Of a DNA stretch of 64,000 nt, positions 44,488 through 54,861 are shown in pieces. Position 1 is the first letter of the stretch. Every line of letters starts with the position of its first letter. The notes under the pieces are model-generated. The model did not search any database. It was not told the origin of the DNA and was given only the letters and a program-made list of their open reading frames with translations. The stretch lies in NCBI GenBank assembly GCA_029204225.1, contig CM055105.1, positions 50,480,745 through 50,544,744 on the forward strand. Reading direction: 5' to 3'. A program made the position numbers and the translations under genes. Source of the stretch: Diphasiastrum complanatum. Taxonomy: Eukaryota > Streptophyta > Lycopodiopsida > Lycopodiales > Lycopodiaceae.

Positions 44488-45451
44488 GTGATGCATTCCC
44501 TTCGTGGTGAGCGGGATGTGCCTTCGGTTGTCTCAGCTACGCAGTTGCGTAGGATCCATTGTGAGTACATGTGGGCTTGCTTTCTACTTGATATGTCTAC
44601 TAATACTAGTCAAAGTAGCATGCGATGTGTGCAAACCAGTACTATTGCCAATTTGGATCAAGAGATTAGGAGAGAGTTTTCAGATGTGTTCATAGATGAT
44701 CTTCCATTTGTTTTACCTCCTAAGAGGAATGTTGAACATAAGATTGAATTAATATCCGGATCATGTCCTGTTAATAGATGTCCTTACAGAATGAGTCTTA
44801 AAGAGGAAGAGGAAGTGAGATGGATGGTCGATGATTATCTGGCCAAGGGGCAGGTATGACCTAGTTATTTCCCTTTTGCCTCTCCGATCATTCTTGTAAA
44901 AAAGAAGGATGGATCATGGCGTATGTGTGTGGATTATCGAGGTTTAAACAAGACAACGGTTAAACATCGATATCCTATGCCACGTATAGGTGATTTGCTT
45001 GATGCCTTGTCAGGTGCCACTCTGTTCAGTAAAATACACCTAAAGAGTGGATATCATCAGTTTAGAGTTTGTGAAGAGGATGTACACAAGACTCCCTTCA
45101 GAACTCGGTTCGGTCACTATGAGTATATAACTAATGCCCCAACTACATTCATGATGATGGTGAATGATGTGCTCAGACTGTATATGGGTAAGTTTGTCAT
45201 AAACTTTGTTGATGACATTCTGACTTACAGTGCAGGTGAGGTCAAGCATATGGCTCACCTTAGAACTTTGTTGTCTACTTTGAGGGAGAACACTTTGTTT
45301 GCAATAGTAAAGAAATTGATTTGTTTAAAAAAGAAATTGAGTATCTTGGTCATATAGTGTCTGCTGATGGAGCCCTCAAAAGCCCTATGTTACAAATACG
45401 GATGCGAGTGACATTGATGTGGGAGCAGTTCTGATGCAAGAGGGTAGGCCT
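44488..45451 (+). pseudogene. Old gypsy reverse transcriptase and first part of RNase H
   Basis: DQEIRREFSDVFIDDLP and ELISGSCPVNRCPYRMSLKE open the domain, then a stop at 44857-44859. The fingers and palm are in 44923-45357: MCVDYRGLNKTTVKHRYPMP, LFSKIHLKSGYHQFRV (the catalytic Asp is His: I-H for I-D) and FVDDILTYS for the YxDD box. A deletion before NAPTTFM and a shift at about 45340 are visible. The RNase H start, TDASD-like, is broken at GGCCT by the TRIM. Confidence 0.88.
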
Positions 45452-45595
45452 TGTTAGAAATCCATAAATCATAATATGGATGGACAGACTAGGATTCGAA
45501 CCCAGGACCTCCCTCATACCGGATGGGATGCTCTACCACTGAGCTATCCGCCCTGTTTGATAGTTCTCTCTAGAGTGTGGATTGATATTCCAACA
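45452..45595 (-). repeat. TRIM 3' LTR, 144 bp
   Basis: This is the longer, full LTR. It contains the whole 73-nt tRNA-like segment. Apart from a 22-bp block that is missing in the other LTR, the two copies look identical by eye. Confidence 0.95.
45481..45553 (-). ncRNA. tRNA-like sequence in the TRIM LTR
   Basis: Read on the minus strand from 45553, 73 nt fold as a tRNA: acceptor GGGCGGA pairs with TCTGTCC (two G-U pairs) before a discriminator A; the D arm is GCTC-AGTGGTA-GAGC; the T arm is CTGGG-TTCGAAT-CCTAG. The A box (TAGCTCAGTGGTAGAGC) and B box (GGTTCGAATCC) of a Pol III promoter are well kept. The anticodon arm is irregular (TCCCA-TCCGGTA-TGAGG, one mismatch, C at position 33), so the anticodon (CGG or CCG) cannot be assigned with confidence. 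It is a mobile-element part, not an ordinary host tRNA gene. Confidence 0.85.
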
Positions 45596-45605
45596 CCCCC
45601 CCCTC
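45596..45605 (-). promoter_or_regulatory. TRIM polypurine tract
   Basis: The minus strand reads GAGGGGGGGG directly before the 3' LTR. Confidence 0.9.
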
Positions 45606-45700
45606 AAGGCACACTTGGTTGGGGTCCTAGCTGTCACTTGCCCTACAACTTGGGCCACCTAACCATGACTTTGACACCATGAACTGTTTGGTCTAACTTG

Positions 45701-45712
45701 GCTCTGATACCA
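45701..45712 (-). promoter_or_regulatory. TRIM primer-binding site
   Basis: TGGTATCAGAGC on the minus strand directly follows the 5' LTR; it is the initiator tRNA-Met type also used by the young chromovirus. Confidence 0.95.
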
Positions 45713-45834
45713 TGTTAGAAATCCATAAATCATAATATGGATGGACAGACTAGGATTCGAACCCAGGACCTCTACCACTGAGCTATCCGCCCTGTTTGAT
45801 AGTTCTCTCTAGAGTGTGGATTGATATTCCAACA
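45713..45834 (-). repeat. TRIM 5' LTR, 122 bp, anticodon arm deleted
   Basis: It lacks 22 bp found in the other LTR. The lost block lies between the D arm and the T arm of the tRNA-like segment, so A and B boxes remain but are brought 22 bp closer. Confidence 0.95.
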
Positions 45835-45839
45835 GGCCT

Positions 45840-47118
45840 GTGGCCTTTGAGAGCAAGAAGCTCAACCCTGCTCAGAAAAATTATCCAACTCATGAAAAGG
45901 AGTTGTATGCCATAGTTCATGCATTAAAGGCATGGAGGCATTATCTGTATGAATCGGAATTTGAGGTATTCACTGATCATGATACCTTGAGATACTTTTT
46001 TAAGTAGCCAGACCTTAGAGGCCGGCAAGCCAGATGGTCTGAGCTCATCCTCACTGTAAGAAAGTGGAACAGGAGGTGAGTCATGGCCATGCAGAGTCTC
46101 AAGAGAAGAGCTCTTCTACTTGGTTCGCACTTATCTTAAGTATTCCATAGAAGATGGAAAAGTGATGAGAAATGGCAAGTCTCTTATTCCAGCTTGTGAG
46201 GTGCTGCGAAAGAAGATGTTGCATCTCTGTCACGATAGCCCTAGTGCTGGTCATCCTGGTGTGGATAGGAGCTATGAGTTGATATGACATAAGTTTTGGT
46301 GGTCTGGACTTAAGAAAGAAGTAAACCATTATGTGACACATTGTTTAACATGTCAAGTTAATAAGGTTGAAAGGACTAAAGTGCCTGGATTATTACGCCC
46401 GTTACCTATACCAGAAGGGAGATGGGAGAGTATTTCCATGGACTTTATTACATATTTACCACATACACAACAACATCAATTCTATCCTAGTTGTGGTTGA
46501 CATACTCACTAAAATGGCTCATTTTATCCCAACTAATAATAAGATTGATGCACTTGGTAATGGCTGATTTGTTTATACAACATGTATTTAGACTTCATGG
46601 ATTACCTAGATCCATTGTGTCTGATAGGGATTCTCGTTTTACTGGCAATTTTTGAACTGCAGTATTTGAGAGGTTAGAGGTGCAGTTGAGAATGAGTAGT
46701 TCTGATCATCCTGAAACAGATGGGCAGACTGAGAGGGTTAACCAAACCTTGAAAGACATGCTTAGGGTGTATCTGAGTGAAAGACAAACGCAATGGAAAC
46801 GTTACCTACCATTGTTGGAGTTTGCCTATAATGATAAAAAGAATACATCTACGAAGATGAGTCCTTTTGAGCTAAATTATGGTTTTAGACCAGCCAGTCC
46901 AATTACTATAGGTATGCCTCATAAGACACCTAGTGCTATGGAATTTCTAACTCACATGCAACAGATGTTGTAGTTAGCAAAGGAAAATGTAAAAGCGGCG
47001 ATGGATCGGGCAAAGACATACGCCGATCTGGATTGTATGCCAAGAGAGTTCGAGGAAGGAGACATGGTGTTTCTCACAATTCCAAAGGACTCGAAAACCC
47101 GAATCCCTTGCCTAGTGT
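45840..47118 (+). pseudogene. Old gypsy RNase H remainder and integrase
   Basis: The frame resumes after the TRIM with [40 protein letters not shown] and DLRGRQARWSEL. The integrase finger (LCHDSPSAGHPG, HYVTHCLTCQVNKVER) and core pieces (WESISMDFI, SIVSDRDSRFTGNF, HPETDGQTERVNQTLKDML) follow, with stops at about 46287, 46498 and elsewhere. The last readable part is FEEGDMVFLTIPKDSKTRIP, just short of the GPF/Y segment; whether it ever had a chromodomain cannot be told. Confidence 0.85.
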
Positions 47119-47817
47119 AAATTGTAAACTGTAATTACTAAATTGTAAATGGCTAAGTCACTGGCCTGTGGAGACAATTGTAAATTGCAATGTAAATATC
47201 TGTTATAGTGACTAATTTCGAGATGGCCAAGGGGGTACTGGGTCTCATGAGAGTCTGTTGGACTGACCTCGTAAAAAGTAGGAAGGGTTGATCGGTCAAC
47301 GTGACACGTGTCATATGCTCACTTGGACACTTGGTCCAGTGCATGAGTGACACTTGCCGGACGGTCAATGGCGGGTCAACAGGACCTGTAGCATAATTAG
47401 ATGCGCTATTATGATAGTGTAGTCAGAGTAGACAACATATGTATTTTTCATCATTGAGCAATACATATTGCATTCGCCAAATTCGACACATGACTTGTCT
47501 TGTCTTACTTTTCTGTTATTCATGCTATTATGATATGAGTTATGATAATTGGCAATAATGTGATCTACCTCTATCATTCATTTTCCGCACTTGTGAATGA
47601 TAATAAGTTGTGTTGGTGATAGAGTTGAAACTATCGAAGTCGAATAGTTATTCGACTATATGCAGCTTATTTTCCAACAACGCCAACACGTACAACCAAC
47701 TGGGGAGCCAAGTGCTGAAATCAAGCCCTCGCTCATTCATTGCATTTTGCAACCTAACATTATAATGGTGCAGAAACGATCATCTACCTATGGGGATACC
47801 TATGACTTTGCCATATG
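47119..47817. other. Possible 3' end of the old gypsy; no genes
   Basis: AATTGTAAA-type short repeats lie at 47120-47200, and AAGGGGG near 47228 could be a polypurine tract. A short TGTTGG...CCAACA unit at about 47614-47682 has LTR-like ends but is only about 70 bp. None of these is proven. Confidence 0.3.
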
Positions 47818-49356
47818 TCACTTGCTAAATGTTTCACGTGGCTTTGGCACATGGCAAAATTTGACTGGTTTGGTTGAAATTGCTCTGAAGGTCAATACGA
47901 TGCTTGATGGAATGTATAGGAGGTAACTTGGAGGGTTTATCAAAAGTAGACTAATAGGTTGCAAGGACATCAAATATAGTAGGTGGAATGGAAGGAGAAG
48001 AAATTGAAGGAGAGGAGGCAAGATGAACACAGAGAAGTGCAACACAGTGGGTTTTAGGAAGGCTACACATAAATTGTTTAGCAGTGATAAGGTTATAATC
48101 AACAGTGGAGTCAATACCGATAAAGGTAAAAGGAGAATTATCAACATGATAGATATACACTGTTGGGCAAGATTGATATCGACATCTCCTAACGAAGCAA
48201 ACCAATCATCACCAAGAATGATGTTGTCGCTCAATAGACTTAATGTAAAAATTAGCCTTTGCCAGAGAGAGCACCAATTTGGTAAGTAAGTGCATCAAAC
48301 ATACGAGTATTTTGAAATGAATGGGAACTAACCACTTCAACACGCAAAAGATGTGAAATAGGAGAAGCGGTGGTGTGAATACGAGAAGCAACGTGACTAA
48401 TAAAGGAATGAGTACTACCATAATGATTATTGCAATAAACTCATGCGCATTATTAGAAACACACAAACGAATATTACGAGGATTAAGTGTGCCAGACCAA
48501 GTGGCATAGGCCAATCTAAACATTAAGTATAATCAACAAGATTAGGAGCAGGGTTAGGAATTTGCTCTACAAGGTAAAGACAAGAATCATCAGGATCAAA
48601 GTCCTTGTGGACTTGTAATGTAGGTGGTGGTTTTGGATGTGGACAATCACGATTAAGGTGATCAAGACTATGACAATTAAAACAAAGCGTCTTAGAACAG
48701 ATTTCAGCCATTTCTTGTTCAGAATACTGTCTAAGAACAACATTACAAGGAATAAAAGGAGGACTCTCGGAGGGACTGGAGGAGAAATATGACAATATTG
48801 AGAAACAAGAGGGTAACAAAACATGAAATAGAGGATGGGACTGAAAAGACGGTTGTTGATCAAGATATTTATGTTGCAACGTACTAGCAAGAGACATGGC
48901 ACAATCAAGAAAATTTGGTTGAAAAGATTGAATATCAAAACATAAAGCACCATGCAAACCAACTATATCTTGAAAGTCACATTGAATAGTGCAAGGACGA
49001 GGTAGAGTGTGTGAGGTACTAGGTAGTGTCTAGGGTAGACAAAAGGATCAGGTGTAGGATCGGGTATAGATGTGGCAAGAATGGTAGTGGGAAATGCTTC
49101 TTGGTTTCCAAGGGGAGGCTCGAACCTGGGACTAAAGAAACTTTGGATGCCAAGCCAACCAACTGAGCCAACCCCGTTGGGTGGTAGTGGGAAATGGAGG
49201 AATGCAGAGTGAAATGGATTGCATGGGATCTTGCATAATGGTCATTTGGGATTGAATGCCTTGCAAAATAGGGTGTCGTTGATTTTGACCAAAATGACCA
49301 TCAAGTTTTTCTTGAAGATCATCATGGGAGGAGGCAGAAGAACGAGAGGTAGGCAT
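47818..49356 (-). pseudogene. Gypsy gag and protease (minus strand), interrupted by a SINE
   Basis: The gag starts MPTSRSSASSHDDLQEKLDG at 49356, is interrupted after IPPFPTT by the SINE at 49097-49181, and continues towards a CCHC knuckle, CFNCHSLDHLNRDC (about 48640-48680). The protease follows with a shift: HYGSTHSFISH appears where DxGSTHSFIS is expected, so the catalytic Asp is lost. The end SDNIILGDDWFASLGDVDIN at about 48180-48230 is the usual link to RT. RT is absent; coding stops near 47820. Confidence 0.82.
49097..49181 (-). mobile_element. Very short tRNA-derived SINE or tRNA retrocopy, 85 bp
   Basis: The insert is flanked by the 15-bp duplication TGGTAGTGGGAAATG (49082-49096 and 49182-49196). 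On the minus strand it starts CCCAACGGGG, has an A box TGGCTCAGTTGG and a B box GGTTCGAGCC, and ends GGAAACCAAGAAG. The whole unit is hardly longer than a tRNA and has no A-tail. A long TSD indicates LINE-type insertion. It breaks the gag of a minus-strand gypsy element. Confidence 0.9.
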
Positions 49357-49399
49357 GATGGAAAAATGGGCTGAGGTAGCAAGGAGGAAAGTAGGTTTG

Positions 49400-50100
49400 C
49401 GAAAGTTAGACTAGGGCAACTAAGAATGACAAAAATAGGGCGAAGTAATGCAGTGAGTCAGGGGAGAGCTAAGGGGGAGAAAGGCAAAATAGAAGTAGGT
49501 TGAAAAATGCAAGAAAGAAATAGGTACCAAACAAGGGCAGTAGTAGGGCAGTGAACTAGGGCAAAAGGTGAGCGAGTGAGGGCAATGATCTAGGGCAAAA
49601 ATAGGGCAAGAAAGGGTAGTGAAGTATGGCAAAATAGGGTAGTGAGGGTGAGCAGAAGATGGAGCAGAAAGCAAGACAAATGATAGGGTAGAAAATAGCG
49701 CGAATTAGGGTGTATGAGGGCAAAAATAGGCGATTTAAGGTAGCGATGGAGTAGCAAAAAGGGAGCAAGGAAAATAGGCCGATTTAGGGCAAAAAATGGG
49801 TGAAATTGGGGCGAAATAGGACAATGATGGTGAGCAAAAGATGGAGTAGAAAATAGAGCAAAAAATAAGGTGAATTAGGGCAATGATGGAGCAGGGAAAA
49901 TAGCATGATGTAGGCTAGAAAATACGGTGATGTAGGGCGATTTAGGACAATGATGGACTAGCGATGGAGCAAGAAAGAATAATAGTGGTGGAGTGTAGAA
50001 AGAGGGTGCAATAGGGTGAATTAGGGCAAACCAAGGTAGTGACGATGGAGGAGGAAGAAGAGGAAGGGAGAAAGGAGACAAAAAGCACCCACACAAGCAA
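49400..50100. repeat. Purine-rich degenerate minisatellite (TAGGGCAAAA type)
   Basis: Over about 700 bp the plus strand is almost free of long pyrimidine runs and repeats variants of TAGGGCAAAA, TTAGGGCAATGATGG and GAGCAAAAGATGGAG. It lies upstream of the minus-strand gypsy gag, so it is likely that element's leader. Both long minus-strand open stretches here are by-products of this composition. Confidence 0.75.
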
Positions 50101-50560
50101 TTCTCAAGCTAAGAAAACTTGATGATGAACTACGACTACTGATAGCTTAGGCAATTCTCCAACTAAGATCTCCAAAAACATAAAACTCCTCTACAAGAAG
50201 CTCAGGAGTACAAACTCAAATGGTAGATCCCTGGATCCTATTTATATTGATATGGCAAATGTGTAAAAGGTTTCGGATGCGACCTTCCTATAGGTTTCCT
50301 AAATTAGGGCTTTTAGCCTTATCCATTGAAGATAGTCTTATCTAATTATAGGGTTCTAAAAACAATAAATTAGGCTTGTAACAACAATTATGAGACGTCG
50401 ATAGATTGCGGGTATTTATGTGGCCAATAATAGAGAAGTATGGAGTATGTAACGTATGTCCATAACAAGTATCATTCAAGAGGTGTAGGCAAATTCATCA
50501 TGGAAGGATGAAAAGGTTGCATTGCAAATCCAATTTAAACGCACGATGAGATGCGACTAA
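50101..50560 (-). repeat. Possible LTR of the minus-strand gypsy
   Basis: On the minus strand TATAAATAGGATCC (about 50234-50247) is a strong TATA box at a place suitable for an LTR promoter upstream of the gag leader. LTR ends were not identified. Confidence 0.4.
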
Positions 50561-53500
50561 TGCTACTTTATACCGTCGAGTATATTTATAAGGAAAAGGC
50601 CGGGCATGTGGAGACACTTCATGATAGTTCGAATAGCTCAAATAGCTCAAATAAGGCTAAGCTTAAACTGATGGATCAACATGATGTTCATCAACATTAT
50701 CTAGCCCAACTCAATGCTAAGAAAAATGAAGACATGATGGGAATAAGAGAATAGAATCAAGAGTATCTTTAGGTAAGGTTGTTAATGATAAACTTCAAGA
50801 GAGGTTAGCAAGTACTGAAAAGCTTTGGTTATTGGATAAGGAATATTTTGATAAATGTCTTAACTTTGAAACCAATAAAGCATCTGAATTGGAATGGCAG
50901 TAGAAAGCTACATAAGTGGATGTCAAGCTTATTGGTAAAGGAAAGTGATGCCAAATATCAAAAAAGAGGTGTAGAGTAATTATTACAAAGATTATGCTAC
51001 CTAGATATCTAGAAATTTGGAAATCTTTCAAGGACATGGAAGAGAGATGTGTTAGATATTTTGATTAGTTTATTCCCTACAAGCATACTTGCAACCAAAT
51101 GCATTTGGAGGAGGTTCCAAACGTGTATGAAACCTGTTTCAAACGTTGGTTTCATAACCCTTTTTTTTTCAAAACTTAAAAAGGGGGTCCCAAGACCCTC
51201 AAATGGAGGGTTTGAAGCCATGTTTTGGCCCCCCAATTGGCCCAAAAGTGATTTGATTGCCCACCAAGTAATTTTTGGTGCCCTAGCACAGCTTGATTTG
51301 TAGGTAAGGGTTTTTAGTGCTTTGAAGAAGATGGGAGCATTGGATTGAGCTACAACCCATTTGTTTGCAAAATATTTGCAACTGCTCCAATTTGTCTCTA
51401 TTGCTATAGTATAATTGCCAGTGGTCATAATTTTGTACATAACATTAAAAATTTCCAAACTTTGTCACTCAAAAAATGGGGAAAAAGGTTCCAAACGTTT
51501 GGAGGATTTCCCAAGCATTTCAAACGTTTCATGTTTGGACGTTTCAAACATTTGGTTGTAATTATGCCTGCAAGGGTAAGTTTATGATGCTATACCAACT
51601 TTTGATTACAATTGAGTTTTATTTGTTATCTCTTTTATTCCTGGCTTCCTCCTCTATTAAAATGCTAGAAAAGATTTATCAGCAAGTCGTTGATGAGCAC
51701 AAGACTTTGAGTTGTTTTGTGCTTTTGGTTGAAAGTTCAAGTTAAAGATTTTGCTTATTTTTGTGAATTATTTGGTACTCTGCCATTGTGGTTTGTTTCA
51801 AGTTCATAGCACTAGTTTTCTGAGACTAGGAAAAAAGAATTTAAAGGTCAGATACTTGTATGTAGGACCTACTACAAAATGACACTTCGACACCGGTTAT
51901 GTTACGGATGGAACGATGGCAATTAACGAATTTCCTCCAAAATATGCAGCCGATTTTTGGTCTAGTCTATTACGAACACTAATAAAGTATGGTCATGGAA
52001 TTGCTATATGAAGCTTATTATGGAGACTTGAAATGCAAAACTTGAAGCAGAGGATTGCGAGGCTCAGAGGATTGAGAAAAACAAAGACGTACAACACCCA
52101 TTATGAAGATTTTTTTTCACTTCTTAGGTTTGCAAAAAGAAAGGAGAAAAAAAGGCAAAGCAAATTTCCTTTTAGACTAGGTTTTTGTTGTTCTCTTAGT
52201 TATTTTAATTTTTTGGGCTATCCCCGTTCTTTACAAAAGTTAGTAGTATTTAATGTGTAGAAAGGCAAAAGAAAAATGACGATATGTTTTTGGTAGTTTA
52301 TACTTTTGTGTGCCTATTCTCTTCTCCCCCTACCTCTACCTCTTTTCATTCTCATCTCCAATGTCATGAGGCATCTTAGACTACAAAATAAAGGAAAAAT
52401 TAAAAAAAAAAATAAAAAATGAGAAAGAAAAAAAGAAAAAAAGAATAAAAAAGAAAAAAAAAAGAAAAAAAAAAAAAAAAAAAAGAAAAAAAAAGAAAAA
52501 AAGGAGAAGACAAAAAAATTCATGGAGGTGGGAGGATTTGAGCATTATCTTTGAATATTTTGCACTCCTTTGTTTCTAGGTGCCCAGGGATTGGCACCTA
52601 GTTTGTGATGGTGGCATATTGTATGTTATTGTGGAAGTTTCTCTACAAGATTCCATCAGGATTATTCTTCATTTGCAACCTGTCAAAAGACCTATGTTAG
52701 CAGTTCTATTTCGAAGTCTGTAGTTCCATCTATCAAGTATCACTAGGGAAGTGGGCAATTTTTTGGGAAAGATAGTTGAGTAACGGAATGCAGTTGCTGA
52801 AGATTTGAGATTCCATCTATCACATATTATAAGGGAATCAAGAGCATCCAAAAGATCTAGCAGATAAGCATTGCAGATTTCAAAGGTTGCGGTCTCCTTT
52901 TGGCCTTCAGCGCTGGACATCGATTGTAAGCGCTACCAAAAAGTTCAAACTTCAACATAAGCCATTTTCCTTTTTTGTACTCTTTATATTTGAAATTTGT
53001 ACTAAACTTCATACTCTTTGAGAATCTAGGTAGCAACGTATGCTTAGGTACTGATGAGATCATAAGCAATCTCGTTGGCTAAGATTGTTTTTTTATATTG
53101 GAGGTTTGATATGGATTCTTTTGACCTTCTGGTTCACATGTATATTTTCCTCTAAGCTCTACCTAATAGCATTATTAACTTCACAAATCAAATTTATGAA
53201 TCTCATATATTCTAATTTCACGTAGCAATGATTTTCTTGATTTGTACAATTTTTTGGTTACCTTATTGGCCTCTCTCACATTAGATTCATAGATTTGATG
53301 TATTAAAATTTCACAAAGCAATAATTGCTTGATTTGTAGTATGTTCCTTTATAGGTGTCGAGTGCCTGCCCTCCTTCTAGAGTCGGCTGCCAAGTGGATA
53401 TTGGGAGTTCGACCAAAAAGCTTGATCCTTATTTTTTTATCAGCTATCATTCTCCAGATGCACTGGTCCTGTCAATTGCAAAATGATTAACCCCCTTTCC

Positions 53501-54021
53501 CCATGGCCCCCCCAACAATACAGAAAGAAAAAGAGAGTGTCTATAAAAAATGGCTAGCTCAACGAACTTTCATCAACTTAGCTTCTTCAGCAGCTTCCCC
53601 TTTATTTAAATCCAAACATGACTGATTGCAAAGCCTTTTGAACCAGGGTGGTAACTTGCACTCATCGCATACTGCTAGGTTATAGAATTTCGGCAATTAT
53701 GAGCTTATATAGACTCATACATATGGAATTTTGTCAAGCTGTTTGTCATATATCATATGTGCAACATCATGCAGTACAATGTCTAAGAACTCAAATTCTG
53801 CTGTTGAAGTTCCAAGTTTAGAATCTTCATAATGGACAAATTAGCTGGAGTCTGCGACTTTCATAATGGACAATTTAGCAGTAGCTTACGAAAATTTTCT
53901 GCAGTTGCATTTGATAGTTAATCATTTTGAAAGAAAGCCCAAGGACGTGTTTCAGTAGCCCTCAGCTGGCAATCCAGGTTCAGCAGTTAAGCTGTTTTGG
54001 CAGCTATCAATTTAGCTGAAC
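50561..54021. other. No recognised gene
   Basis: Open stretches at 50551-50754, 51049-51587 and 52033-52260 resemble nothing known. CAAACGTTT-like phrases recur at 51115-51550. A degenerate A-rich run (AAAAAG type) occupies about 52385-52510. Confidence 0.4.
52385..52510. repeat. A-rich low-complexity tract
   Basis: Runs of A broken by single G or T residues, about 125 bp. Confidence 0.9.
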
Positions 54022-54052
54022 CAAAGTACCCCACGGCACAGGTGCCGTGGGG
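54022..54052 (+). repeat. Left terminal repeat of the hAT element
   Basis: CAAAGTACCCCACGGCAC leads into a perfect palindrome, CCCCACGGCAC-AG-GTGCCGTGGGG, that could form a hairpin. Confidence 0.8.
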
Positions 54053-54058
54053 TCCAGG

Positions 54059-54485
54059 TGTTAGAAAACCGACTTGATCATACAAGTAACCCAAGACAAG
54101 ATTCCTATTGTTGTTAGACAATAGTCATACACATGAGAGAGAACAACAATGATGAAGAGATGTACTCCAACTATGTCCCATTACAAATGAGGTAGGGCGC
54201 CAGCCTACATACATACTTTCTCTAAACTATGTGTAAAGTAAAAAGCAGAAAGCAAATAGCAAAAGACAAAAAGCTAATTGCTATAATCACTACCTATATT
54301 GGGTAAACACCCAAGATGAGTTTCTAAGTGATAAAGCAAATCCTATTTTAGTAGTAGTGCGCCCACCTACATGTATGACTAAAAAACTAATTTATTATAA
54401 ATAGTAATGGCCCTAAATATGACTTACTATATTCTAGGGCCATTACCTATATTTAATAAAAATCAAGTTAGACTCATAGATGCAT
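54059..54485 (-). repeat. Copia LTR piece inside the hAT element
   Basis: At 54059 the minus strand ends GGTTTTCTAACA, a typical LTR end. The segment around 54180-54280 matches, in reverse, the stretch 63704-63800 (TATGTAGGCTGGCGCC core) that follows the copia coding fragment at the right edge. A TATTTATAATAAATT promoter-like element is at about 54385-54400. The far end, near 54485, is a guess. Confidence 0.6.
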
Positions 54486-54749
54486 CGCATTTCTGGAACG
54501 CGGTTCAGAAACGCGTTTCTGAAAAATTCAAAAAAATTCCAGAAACGTTTTTTTTTTTTTTTTTTTTTTTTTGGCTTTTTTTTTGGGCAATATGGGTATC
54601 AGATGAAAGCTCTAATTAAGAGCATAATTACTGTGTAGTTTGCCGAATGTTTCAGGTGCAGGATGGTCTAGTTTAGGTGCATCAACTTCCAGGTTTACGC
54701 TATTGCTCCTTTTAATATAGAATATTAACAAAAAAACATAATGCCCCCA

Positions 54750-54753
<4 letters not shown>

Positions 54754-54805
<52 letters not shown>
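54754..54805. repeat. (CT)n microsatellite, about 25 units
   Basis: It lies about 55 bp before the LINE ORF1 start. Confidence 0.95.
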
Positions 54806-54810
<5 letters not shown>

Positions 54811-54861
54811 GAAACGACATCGATCCTCAAACAAGGTAATCACCCCCATATCTCAGCCTCT

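Larger units (their letters stand above)
45452..45834 (-). mobile_element. TRIM retrotransposon, 383 bp, with tRNA-like sequence in its LTRs
   Basis: On the minus strand this tiny element has a 122-bp 5' LTR (45834-45713), a primer-binding site directly next to it, a 117-bp internal part with no coding capacity, a polypurine tract and a 144-bp 3' LTR (45595-45452). LTR ends are TGTTGG...CTAACA. GGCCT flanks both sides (45447-45451 and 45835-45839). It interrupts the RNase H of an older gypsy exactly within GRPVAFE. Size and structure are those of terminal-repeat retrotransposons in miniature, which depend on enzymes of other elements. Confidence 0.95.
36635..47118 (+). mobile_element. Old Ty3/gypsy element, split by two nested insertions
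   Basis: This element occupies 36635-37114, 43759-45451 and 45840-47118. The gaps are a young chromovirus (with TSD CTATG) and a TRIM (with TSD GGCCT). Removing each insertion together with one TSD copy rejoins the gag frame and the RNase H frame. The remaining coding is full of stops and shifts, so it is much older than the insertions. LTRs were not identified with confidence. Confidence 0.88.

Noticed and set aside
45481-45553. Ordinary host tRNA gene
   Set aside because: It lies inside a 144-bp LTR with PBS, polypurine tract and TSD, and its anticodon arm is irregular.
47614-47682. TGTTGG...CCAACA unit as a second TRIM or LTR
   Set aside because: Only about 70 bp, no PBS, no partner LTR and no target duplication were seen.
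49097-49181. Ordinary host tRNA gene
   Set aside because: A 15-bp target duplication shows it is an insertion, and a related copy exists at 20523-20605.
49420-50096. Minus-strand proline/serine-rich open stretches
   Set aside because: They come from the purine-rich minisatellite composition; no start context or family match.
52314-52523. Phenylalanine-rich open stretch on the minus strand
   Set aside because: Translation of an A-rich tract, no other support.
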